From Streptomyces sp. P3 (GTDB lineage Bacteria > Actinomycetota > Actinomycetes > Streptomycetales > Streptomycetaceae), in contig NZ_CP028369.1 of NCBI RefSeq assembly GCF_003032475.1, positions 4,402,001-4,466,000 of the forward strand: a stretch of DNA of 64,000 bases. Reading direction: 5' to 3'. The notes beneath the pieces were generated by a model. It ran no database searches, was not told where the DNA came from, and saw only the letters and a program-made list of their open reading frames with translations. This document shows positions 8,492-15,965 of the stretch, one piece after another (the first letter of the stretch is position 1; each line of letters starts with the position of its first letter). The position numbers and the translations under genes are program-made.

Positions 8492-10008
8492 CGGGGGAGC
8501 GGCACGGCACGTACACGAACCCGGTCCTGAACGCCGACTGGTCCGACCCGGACGTCGTGCGCGTCGGCGACGACTTCTACCTCACCGCCTCCAGCTTCGG
8601 CCGGGCCCCCGGACTGCCGCTGCTGCACTCGCGCGACCTGGTGAACTGGACGCTGGTCGGACACGCGCTGGAACGCCTGGAGCCGGCGGGCGACTTCAGG
8701 ACGCCTCGGCACGACTGCGGGGTGTGGGCGCCCTCGTTACGGCATCACGACGACCGTTTCTGGATCTTCTGGGGCGACCCCGACCAGGGCGTTTTCCAGG
8801 TCAACGCGCCCGCGATCCGGGGGCCCTGGACCCGTCCGCACCTGGTCGAGGCGGGCAAGGGCCTGATCGACCCGTGCCCCCTGTGGGACGAGGAGAGCGG
8901 CGAGGCCTATCTGGTGCACGCCTGGGCGAAGTCCCGCGCGGGCGTCAAGAACCGGCTCACCGGCCACCGTATGCACCCCGACGGGACGTCCCTCCTCGAC
9001 GAGGGCAAGGTGATCGTCGACGGGGACGGCATCCCCGGCTGGTTCACCCTCGAAGGCCCCAAGCTCTACCGTCACGACGGCTGGTTCTGGATCCTCGCCC
9101 CGGCCGGAGGGGTGGAGACGGGCTGGCAGGGCGCTTTCCGGGCACGGGAGTTCTTCGGCCCGTACGAGGAACGGATCGTCCTGGAGCAGAAGGACACCGA
9201 GGTCAACGGTCCGCACCAGGGCGGCTGGGTGCGCACCTCGTCCGGCGAGGACTGGTTCCTGCACTTCCAGCAGCGCGGTGCGTACGGCCGGGTCGTCCAC
9301 CTCCAGCCGATGCGCTGGGACGGTGCGGGAGGCTGGCCGGTGATCGGCGACGAGGGCGCGCCCGTCCTGACGCACCGGCGGCCCGCCCTGCCCGCGCAGC
9401 CGCCCGCCGCGCCCGCCGTCGACGACGACTTCCCCGGCGGGCGCCCGGGCCGCCAGTGGTCGTGGACGGCCAACCCCCAGGACGGCTGGGCCATCCGGCA
9501 CTCGGCCGACGGACTGCGTCTGACCTGCGTCCGGACACCGCACGCGCAGGATCCGCGCACCCTGCCCAACGTCCTCACCCAGCGGCTTCCCGGCGTCCCG
9601 TCCGTCGTCGAGGTGGAGCTGGAACTGCACAGCGAGGAACCGGGAGCGCGCGCCGGACTCACGGTCCTCGGCGACGCGTTCGGCTGGATCGGCCTCCAGC
9701 GGGACGCCGACGGCGCGGTCCGGCTCGTCCACCGGTTCGCCGAGCCGGTCGCCGAGAGGGAGCGGGACGCGGCCCGTCCACGGCTCGCCCCCGACGGGCG
9801 GGCACGGCTGCGCATCGAGATCGGCGCGGGCGCGCGCTGCCGTTTCGCCTACGACGTCGGCGACGGCCCGTGCCCGTCCGGCCCCGTCTTCGCCGCCACC
9901 CCCTGGCGCTGGGTCGGAGCCCTGCTCGGCCTCTTCGCCGTCGCGCCGCCCGGTACCGGGCACGCCGGCGCGGCCACGTTCAGCGAGTTCCGCATCCGAC
10001 CGCTCTGA
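8488..10008 (+). CDS. Glycoside hydrolase family 43 enzyme (arabinosidase/xylosidase type)
   Basis: Five-bladed beta-propeller glycosidase of 506 residues with a C-terminal beta-sandwich (from about residue 310). Likely catalytic residues are Asp20 (base, in DWSDPDVVR), Asp128 (in IDPCPLW) and Glu189 (acid, in FTLEGPK). There is no signal peptide, so it should trim imported oligosaccharides, probably removing arabinose or xylose from pectic side chains. GTG 8488 overlaps the preceding stop. Codon 84 is TTA, the only in-frame TTA leucine codon I found in the window, so translation may depend on the developmental tRNA bldA. GH43 activity is not predictable beyond arabinosidase/xylosidase. Confidence 0.9.
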   Translation: MTGERHGTYTNPVLNADWSDPDVVRVGDDFYLTASSFGRAPGLPLLHSRDLVNWTLVGHALERLEPAGDFRTPRHDCGVWAPSLRHHDDRFWIFWGDPDQGVFQVNAPAIRGPWTRPHLVEAGKGLIDPCPLWDEESGEAYLVHAWAKSRAGVKNRLTGHRMHPDGTSLLDEGKVIVDGDGIPGWFTLEGPKLYRHDGWFWILAPAGGVETGWQGAFRAREFFGPYEERIVLEQKDTEVNGPHQGGWVRTSSGEDWFLHFQQRGAYGRVVHLQPMRWDGAGGWPVIGDEGAPVLTHRRPALPAQPPAAPAVDDDFPGGRPGRQWSWTANPQDGWAIRHSADGLRLTCVRTPHAQDPRTLPNVLTQRLPGVPSVVEVELELHSEEPGARAGLTVLGDAFGWIGLQRDADGAVRLVHRFAEPVAERERDAARPRLAPDGRARLRIEIGAGARCRFAYDVGDGPCPSGPVFAATPWRWVGALLGLFAVAPPGTGHAGAATFSEFRIRPL

Positions 10009-10041
10009 TCCACTTCCGCTGTAAGCCTGTTGGGAGCCGCA

Positions 10042-12111
10042 ATGACGCACTTCCCTAGCAAGCGCTTGCCAAGGCCGGCCTCGGTCCTGGCGGCCATCGC
10101 CTGCCTGCTGGCGGCGTGCTGCCTCGGCGCGGCCGGCGAGGCCCGGGCCGCCGCCTCGGCGACGGGGACGGCATCCGCTCCGCGGACCGCCTCCGCACCC
10201 GTGACCACTGACGCGGCGCCGGCCGACGCGCCGCGGACCGCCGCCCCGGGCGCTCCGGCGGACCGCTGGACGGACCGGGCCCACGGCTTCGCCTCCCTCG
10301 CCGGCGGCACCACCGGCGGCGCGGGCGGCCGGGTCGTCACCGTCACCGACCAGGCCTCGCTGGCCCGGTACGCCGCGGCCGAGGAGCCGTACGTCATCCG
10401 CGTCGAGGGCACGGTGGCCGTCGAGCCGTTCGGCTCCGACATCGTGGTGACCTCGAACAAGACGATCATCGGGGTCGGCGACACCGGCGAGATCGTGCAC
10501 GGCGAGCTGCACCTGAACCCCGGCACGCACAACGTGATCATCCGCAACCTGACGATCCGGGACAGCTACGTCGAGGGCGACTGGGACGGCAAGACGACCG
10601 ACTTCGACGCCGTCCAGATGGACACCGTCGACCACGTATGGATCGACCACAACCGCTTCACGCACATGGGCGACGGGCTGCTCGACATCCGCAAGGACAG
10701 CCAGTACATCACCGTCTCCTACAACCGGTTCAGCCACCACAACAAGGCGCTGGGCATCGGCTGGACGCCGAACGTCCTGACCCAGATCACCATGGACCAC
10801 AACTGGTTCACGGGCACCAAGCAGCGCAACCCCTCGGCGGACAACTGCGCCTACGCCCACCTCTACAACAACTACCTCTCGGCGCAGGTCGCCGACGGCG
10901 ACCCGGTGTGGACCTACGGGAACTGGTCGCGGGGCCGCACGAAGATGGTCATAGAGAACAGCTACTACGACCGGGTCCAGCACCCGTACCAGGCCGATGC
11001 GACGGCCGAGCTGGTCGAGCGCGGGTCGATCCTGCGGAGGACGAGCGGACGGACCGACGAGCGGGGCGCGGCCTTCGACCCGCGGGAGTTCTACACCTAC
11101 CGGCTGGACCCGGCGGCAGCCGTCCCCGCGCTGGTCACCCGGTTCTCCGGGCCGCAGAGACAGATCGGCGGCGCGGTCACGCTGAACGTGCCGGGCGACT
11201 ACCCGACGGTCCAGGCCGCCGTGGACGCCGTGCCCGACGGCAACTCCGTCGGCGTCACCGTCGCCGTCGCGCCGGGCACGTACCGCGAGAAGGTGTACAT
11301 CCCCGCGACCAAGCCGAACATCGCGCTGCGCGGCACCGGACACGATCGTTCCGACACCGTCATCGTCCACGACACGCCCGCCGAGTACGGGGGTTCGACG
11401 GGGAGTGCCACCGTCCGGATCGCCGCGAACGACGTCACCGCCCGCAACATCACCTTCAGCAACGACTTCGACGAGTCCGCGGTCGAGCTGAAAGGCGAGC
11501 AGGCCCTCGCCATGAAGACCACCGGCGACCGGATCGTCTTCGAGAACACGGCGTTCCTCGGCAACCAGGACACGTTGATGACCGACAGCCCCAAGCTGAC
11601 GACCCACAGCCGGGTGTACGTGCGGGACTCCTACATCGAAGGCGACGTCGACTTCGTCTACGGGCGGGCCACGACAGTGATCGAGCGGTCGGTGATCCGG
11701 CTGCTGAGCCGGGGGTCGGCCACCAACAACGGCTACATGACGGCCGCCTCGACCTGGACGGGCAACCCGTACGGGTTCCTGATCACCTGCTCGGAGGTGG
11801 TCAGCGACGCGCCGGAGCAGTCCTTCCACCTCGGACGGCCCTGGCATCCCGGCGGGGAGCCGGCGGCGGTGGGCCAGGTACTGATCCGCGACACCGCGTT
11901 GCCGGCGGCGGTCAAGTCGTCGCCGTGGACCGACATGAGCGGGTTCTCGTGGCGGGACGCCCGCTTCGCGGAGTACCGCAACCACGGGCCGGGGGCCACC
12001 GTCACCGCCGACCGCCCCCAGCTGAGCGACGCCGACGCGAAGGCGTACACCGTCACGGCCTACCTCAAGGGCGCGGACGGCTGGGCGCCGCACCGCCGCA
12101 CCACCCACTGA
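10042..12111 (+). CDS. Secreted bifunctional pectate lyase (PL1) - pectin methylesterase (CE8) fusion
   Basis: Extracellular enzyme of 689 residues. A signal peptide (hydrophobic core SVLAAIACLLAACCLGAA) is followed by an Ala/Thr/Pro-rich stretch and a PL1 domain (about 75-370) with VWIDHNRF and YNRFSHHNKALGIG. A CE8 pectinesterase domain (about 378-685) carries TYREKVYIP, GNQDTLM, EGDVDFVYGR and LGRPW. De-esterification followed by lyase cleavage on one polypeptide would act directly on methylated pectin. ATG 10042 follows GGGAG; a TTG at 10030 is an alternative. A LacI-type palindrome covers codons 6-10. Each domain is clearly recognisable and looks intact. Confidence 0.93.
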   Translation: MTHFPSKRLPRPASVLAAIACLLAACCLGAAGEARAAASATGTASAPRTASAPVTTDAAPADAPRTAAPGAPADRWTDRAHGFASLAGGTTGGAGGRVVTVTDQASLARYAAAEEPYVIRVEGTVAVEPFGSDIVVTSNKTIIGVGDTGEIVHGELHLNPGTHNVIIRNLTIRDSYVEGDWDGKTTDFDAVQMDTVDHVWIDHNRFTHMGDGLLDIRKDSQYITVSYNRFSHHNKALGIGWTPNVLTQITMDHNWFTGTKQRNPSADNCAYAHLYNNYLSAQVADGDPVWTYGNWSRGRTKMVIENSYYDRVQHPYQADATAELVERGSILRRTSGRTDERGAAFDPREFYTYRLDPAAAVPALVTRFSGPQRQIGGAVTLNVPGDYPTVQAAVDAVPDGNSVGVTVAVAPGTYREKVYIPATKPNIALRGTGHDRSDTVIVHDTPAEYGGSTGSATVRIAANDVTARNITFSNDFDESAVELKGEQALAMKTTGDRIVFENTAFLGNQDTLMTDSPKLTTHSRVYVRDSYIEGDVDFVYGRATTVIERSVIRLLSRGSATNNGYMTAASTWTGNPYGFLITCSEVVSDAPEQSFHLGRPWHPGGEPAAVGQVLIRDTALPAAVKSSPWTDMSGFSWRDARFAEYRNHGPGATVTADRPQLSDADAKAYTVTAYLKGADGWAPHRRTTH
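10058..10069. promoter_or_regulatory. Perfect palindrome GCAAGCGCTTGC, LacI-type operator candidate
   Basis: This 12-bp perfect inverted repeat shares its AAGCGCTT core with the site at 4372-4379. It lies just inside the start of the PL1-CE8 gene, where a bound repressor could block initiation or early elongation. It also encodes ordinary residues (SKRLP), so a chance match is possible. The operator role is inferred. Confidence 0.5.
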
Positions 12112-12165
12112 CCCCCCACAACTTCATATCTCCGCAGGGATCCAGAGAAGAAGAGAGCCGACCAC

Positions 12166-13503
12166 ATGACAAGCAGCATCCGCAGAAGCAGGCGCGCCGC
12201 CCTGGCCCTCGCCGTCACCACCGTGCTCGCGCTGACCGCCACCGCCTGCGGCGACGACGGCAGCGGTGCGGCGGGGGACAAGGGAGGCGACGGCTCCGGC
12301 AAGGGGGAGATCACCTTCTGGGACAACAACGGCGGTGTCCGCACCGACGTCTGGAAGGAGATCATCGCCGACTTCGAGAAGGCGAACCCGGACATCAAGG
12401 TCAAGTACGTCGGTGTGCCCGCCGACAGCGTCCAGTCCAAGTACGACACCGCGATCCAGGGCGGCGGACTGCCCGACGTCGGCGGGGTGGGCGCCGCGAT
12501 GCTCGCCGAGGTCGCGGCGCAGGGCGCCCTCGAGCCGCTCGACAGCCGGCTGGAGAAGAGCGGCCTCGGCGGCAAGCTCAACGCGAAGTTCCTGGACAGC
12601 GTCAAGGCCGCCGGCATCGACGGCAAGGCGTACTCCGTGCCGACCTCCGCCAACAACGGCACCCTCTGGTACCGCACGGACCTCTTCCAGAAGGCGGGCC
12701 TTGACGCGCCGACCACCTGGTCGAAGTTCTACGAGGCCGCCGACAAGCTGACCGACAAGGACAAGAACGCCTTCGGCTACACCATCCGAGGCGGTTCCGG
12801 CTCGATCTCCCCGGCCCTCGACGCGGCCTACGGGCAGAGCGGCCTCACCGAGTTCTGGAGCGGTGACAAGACCACCGTCAACGACCCGAAGAACGTGGCC
12901 GCACTGGAGAAGTACGTCGGCCTGTTCAAGAAGGACACCCCGTCCGCCGACGTCAACAACGACTTCACCAAGATGGTCGCCCAGTGGGACTCCGGCACCA
13001 TCGGCATGCTGAGCCACAACCTGGGCTCGTACAAGGACCACCAGAAGGCGCTGGCCGGCAAGTTCAAGGGCATCCCCGCGCCGACGCAGGACAACGGCAC
13101 CCGGGTGCAGGTCTCCAACCCGGTGGACGGGCTCGGCCTGTTCAAGTCGAGCAAGAACAAGACCGCCGCCTGGAAGTTCATCGAGTTCGCCGCCTCGCAC
13201 GCGTCCAACAGCAAGTGGAACAAGTCGGCGGGCTCGATCCCGGCGAACCTCGAGGCCGCGCAGGACAGCTGGGTCCAGGAGTCCGAGCCGACGAAGCTGG
13301 CCGCCGAGGCGCTGACGGGCACCAGCACGAAGATCGTGCAGCTGCCCTACTACCTGCCCGACTGGAACACCATCTCCAAGGCCGACAACGAGCCGAACTT
13401 CCAGAAGGTGCTGCTCGGCAAGATGACCGCGAAGCAGTTCCTGGACACGCTGGCCGACCAGCTGAACAAAGCCCAGGCCGACTGGAAGAAGAACCACGGA
13501 TAA
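12166..13503 (+). CDS. Sugar ABC transporter solute-binding lipoprotein (family 1)
   Basis: Periplasm-equivalent binding protein of 445 residues. The signal peptide ends in the lipobox LTATAC, so the mature protein should be anchored through its cysteine. The sequence EITFWDNNGGVRTDVWKEI and later KWNKSAGSIPANL are typical of CUT1 binding proteins. It is the likely receptor for the permeases at 4452-6283, although it is separated from them by the oxidoreductase, GH43 and lyase genes. A purine-rich ribosome site (GAAGAAGAGAG) precedes ATG 12166. Ligand is inferred to be an oligogalacturonide, rhamnogalacturonide or arabino-oligosaccharide. Confidence 0.92.
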   Translation: MTSSIRRSRRAALALAVTTVLALTATACGDDGSGAAGDKGGDGSGKGEITFWDNNGGVRTDVWKEIIADFEKANPDIKVKYVGVPADSVQSKYDTAIQGGGLPDVGGVGAAMLAEVAAQGALEPLDSRLEKSGLGGKLNAKFLDSVKAAGIDGKAYSVPTSANNGTLWYRTDLFQKAGLDAPTTWSKFYEAADKLTDKDKNAFGYTIRGGSGSISPALDAAYGQSGLTEFWSGDKTTVNDPKNVAALEKYVGLFKKDTPSADVNNDFTKMVAQWDSGTIGMLSHNLGSYKDHQKALAGKFKGIPAPTQDNGTRVQVSNPVDGLGLFKSSKNKTAAWKFIEFAASHASNSKWNKSAGSIPANLEAAQDSWVQESEPTKLAAEALTGTSTKIVQLPYYLPDWNTISKADNEPNFQKVLLGKMTAKQFLDTLADQLNKAQADWKKNHG

Positions 13504-13523
13504 CCGCTCGGGCAATGTCGTCG

Positions 13524-13568
13524 CGGGGGAACCGCCGGCCCGCCCCGGCCGGTCGCGCGGTTCCCCCG
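13524..13568. terminator. Strong hairpin between binding-protein and esterase genes
   Basis: A 12-bp perfect stem (13524-13535 with 13557-13568) encloses a second small CGGCC/GGCCG stem. There is no U tract. Hairpins after binding-protein genes often protect the message or reduce read-through, so this may set high receptor levels relative to the downstream enzymes. Confidence 0.6.
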
Positions 13569-13595
13569 TCTCCCACACGCGAAAGGTGCACGTTG

Positions 13596-14393
13596 GTGTC
13601 GCTCACCCGCAGACAGGTCACCGCCGCGGCCCTCGCCGCCGTTCCGCTCGGCGCCACGGCCGCCGGTCCCGCCCACGCCGGCGCCCGCCGGTCCCGCACG
13701 GTCTACATCGCCGGCGACTCCACCGCCGCCCAGAAGTACTCCGACGCCGCACCCGAGACCGGGTGGGGCATGGCACTGCCCTTCTTCCTGCACGCCGGCC
13801 TGCCCGTCGCCAACCACGCGGTGAACGGCCGCAGTTCCAAGAGCTTCATCGACGAGGGAAGGCTCGACGCCGTCCTCGCGGCGATCCGCCCGGGGGACCT
13901 GCTGCTCGTCCAGTTCGCGCACAACGACGAGAAGACGACCGACCCCACCCGCTACACCGAGCCCTGGACGACGTACCAGGACTGCCTGCGGCAGTACCTC
14001 GCGGGCGCACGGGCGAAGGGGGCCCGCCCGGTCCTCGCCACGCCCGTGGAGCGGCGCCGGTTCGACGCCGCGGGCAAGGCCCTGCCGACGCACGGGGAAT
14101 ACCCCGCCGCCATGCGCGCGCTCGCCGCGCAGGAGCGGGTCGCGCTGCTCGACGTCCAGGCGCTGTCGCTGGCGCTCTGGCAGCAGCTGGGCGTCGAGGA
14201 GACGAAGACGTACTTCAACTGGACCGCCACCGAGCAGGACAACACGCACTTCAACCCGCCGGGCGCGATCGCCGTGGCGCGCCTCGCCGTACGGGAGCTG
14301 CTGCGCACCCGGGTGCTGGCCCCGCGTGACGTGGTCCGGCTCAACGAACAAATCCCCCCGTCCTGGATCACCTGGCCCGACCCGCTGGCGTAG
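13596..14393 (+). CDS. Secreted rhamnogalacturonan acetylesterase-like SGNH/GDSL esterase
   Basis: Esterase of 265 residues with a twin-arginine-like signal peptide (SLTRRQVTAAAL, cleavage near AHA). SGNH blocks are visible: GDSTAA (nucleophile Ser42), the NGRSS region, FAHNDE, and the C-terminal DNTHFNPPG with the catalytic Asp and His. This arrangement matches CE12/RhgT enzymes, which remove acetyl groups from rhamnogalacturonan so lyases can act. GTG 13596 follows GAAAGG; TTG 13593 is an alternative. The first repeat unit of the array at 14376 forms its last six codons including the stop. Confidence 0.88.
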   Translation: MSLTRRQVTAAALAAVPLGATAAGPAHAGARRSRTVYIAGDSTAAQKYSDAAPETGWGMALPFFLHAGLPVANHAVNGRSSKSFIDEGRLDAVLAAIRPGDLLLVQFAHNDEKTTDPTRYTEPWTTYQDCLRQYLAGARAKGARPVLATPVERRRFDAAGKALPTHGEYPAAMRALAAQERVALLDVQALSLALWQQLGVEETKTYFNWTATEQDNTHFNPPGAIAVARLAVRELLRTRVLAPRDVVRLNEQIPPSWITWPDPLA

Positions 14394-14514
14394 CCCGACC
14401 CTCCGCCGTCCCCCGATTCGCCGGCCCGACCCGTCGGCGCGGCCCGAACAGCCGGCGCGCCCGATCAGCCGGCGCGGCGGGACCGGTCGGCGCAGGCCGA
14501 CCCGCTGACGCAAC
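14376..14514. repeat. Eight-unit degenerate 15-19-bp tandem repeat
   Basis: Units beginning near 14376, 14394, 14411, 14426, 14443, 14460, 14478 and 14497 follow the pattern CCCGAnCnGnCGGCGCGG. The first unit includes the stop codon of the esterase gene, and the last ends just before the ribosome site of the next lyase. Units 5 and 6 are the most alike. It fills nearly the whole intergenic space. Confidence 0.65.
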
Positions 14515-14531
14515 AGAAGGAGAACCGCACA

Positions 14532-15869
14532 GTGCGTACTCAGAGATGTCATGGACGTGTCATTGGTGTCCTGGTGGGCTGCACCGCGCTGGTGCTGTCC
14601 GTGACCGGCACGGCGTCCGCCCAGGGCCAGCACCACACCCGCGCCCGGCACGCCGCCCCCGACCTCGGCCGGCAGGTGCTGCCCGCGAACGACGGCTGGG
14701 CCTCGTCCGGCACCGGGACGACGGGCGGCTCGGCCGCCGACGCCGCCCACGTCCGCACCGTCACCACCTGGGCCGAGTTCAAGGCCGCCCTCGCCGCCGG
14801 GGGCGACACGCCGAAGATCATCAAGGTGAAGGGTGTCATCGACGCCGTCGCCGAGGGGTGCGACGCCTTCGCCGCGCCCGGCTACGACTTCGACTCCTAC
14901 CTCGCGAAGTACTCGCCCGAGGCCTGGGGACTGGACACCGACCTCGCCGCCGAGCCCGACGGCAGTCCCGAGGGGCTGCGGCGGGTGTCCGCCGCCAACC
15001 AGGACAAGGCCATCAAGGCGAACATCCCCTCCAACACCACCATCGTCGGCATCGGGCGGGGCGCCGGATTCAAGGGCGTCAGCCTGCAGATCAAGGCCGT
15101 CGACAACGTGATCCTGCGCAACCTGTCCTTCGAGTCGCCCATCGACTGCTTCCCCCAGTGGGACCCGACCGACGGCTCCAAGGGCAACTGGAACTCCGAG
15201 TACGACACCGCCGTCGTCTACGGCTCCACCCACGTCTGGCTGGACCACAACACCTTCACCGACGGCACCCACCCCGACAGCGCCGCCCCGACCTACTTCG
15301 GCATGCTCTACCAGCAGCACGACGGCGAACTCGACATCGTGCGCGGCGCCGACTACGTCACGGCCTCCTGGAACGTCTTCGGCGACCACGACAAGACGAT
15401 CCTCATCGGCAACAGCGACAGCGAGTCCACCGCCGCCGGCGACCGGGGACATCTGCGGACCACCTTCCACCACAACCTCTTCGCGAACCTGGTCGAGCGC
15501 GCGCCCCGCGTCCGCTTCGGGCAGGTCGACTCCTACAACAACCACTTCGTCGCGGGCGACGACTACTCCTACAGCTTCGGCATCGGCAAGGAGTCCAAGC
15601 TCGTCGCCGAGCACAACGCGTTCACACTGCCGCAGGGGGTCAGCGCGGCCAAGGTGCTCAAGCGGTGGAGCGTCTCGCCGCTGACCGCCGCCGACAACTA
15701 CGTCAACGGCGTGAAGACCGACCTGATCGCCGTCCACAACGCCCAGATCCCCGCGGAGACCCTCGAGTCCGGCGCCGGCTGGACGCCCACCCTGCGCACC
15801 AGGGTCGACCCGGCGAAGGCGGTCCCCCGCATCGTCGGCTGCGGCGCGGGCGCGGGACGCCTCGGCTGA
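14532..15869 (+). CDS. Secreted pectate lyase, family PL1
   Basis: Extracellular lyase of 445 residues with a Sec-type signal peptide (VIGVLVGCTALVLSV, cleavage near ASA). The right-handed beta-helix shows PL1 signatures: NTTIVGIGRGAGF, NVILRNLSFESP, THVWLDHNTF and the catalytic-arginine segment RAPRVRFGQVDSYNNHF. Such enzymes cleave polygalacturonate by calcium-dependent beta-elimination. GTG 14532 is preceded by AGAAGGAGAAC. It differs clearly from the PL1 half of the fusion at 10042, so the two are not a recent duplication. A hairpin at 15886-15919 follows. Confidence 0.93.
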   Translation: MRTQRCHGRVIGVLVGCTALVLSVTGTASAQGQHHTRARHAAPDLGRQVLPANDGWASSGTGTTGGSAADAAHVRTVTTWAEFKAALAAGGDTPKIIKVKGVIDAVAEGCDAFAAPGYDFDSYLAKYSPEAWGLDTDLAAEPDGSPEGLRRVSAANQDKAIKANIPSNTTIVGIGRGAGFKGVSLQIKAVDNVILRNLSFESPIDCFPQWDPTDGSKGNWNSEYDTAVVYGSTHVWLDHNTFTDGTHPDSAAPTYFGMLYQQHDGELDIVRGADYVTASWNVFGDHDKTILIGNSDSESTAAGDRGHLRTTFHHNLFANLVERAPRVRFGQVDSYNNHFVAGDDYSYSFGIGKESKLVAEHNAFTLPQGVSAAKVLKRWSVSPLTAADNYVNGVKTDLIAVHNAQIPAETLESGAGWTPTLRTRVDPAKAVPRIVGCGAGAGRLG

Positions 15870-15885
15870 CCTCGCACCTCCCGTC

Positions 15886-15919
15886 GGCCGGGGCGCCGAC
15901 GCCCTTCGTCGCCCCGGCC
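15886..15919. terminator. Terminator-like hairpin after the PL1 gene
   Basis: GGCCGGGGCG (15886-15895) pairs perfectly with CGCCCCGGCC (15910-15919), with four further inner pairs possible. There is no U run, as is common in Streptomyces. It may limit read-through into the pectinesterase pair. Confidence 0.55.
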
Positions 15920-15922
15920 ACC

Positions 15923-15960
15923 CCCGCACCGTCAAGGAGCACCCGCACCGTCAAGGAGCA
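15923..15960. repeat. Perfect 19-bp tandem duplication containing the ribosome binding site
   Basis: CCCGCACCGTCAAGGAGCA occurs twice head to tail (15923-15941 and 15942-15960), immediately before ATG 15966. Each copy carries AAGGAG. Only the downstream copy is at normal spacing from the start codon; the upstream one is an extra Shine-Dalgarno sequence. Confidence 0.9.
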
Positions 15961-15965
15961 CCCGT

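Noticed and set aside
8737..12108. 1123-codon minus-strand open frame across GH43 and PL1-CE8
   Set aside because: It mirrors well-supported plus-strand genes with secreted-enzyme motifs and has no recognisable domain.
13525..13567. Hairpin as an attachment site or IS end
   Set aside because: No transposase, integrase or target duplication is nearby; it fits an intergenic mRNA hairpin.
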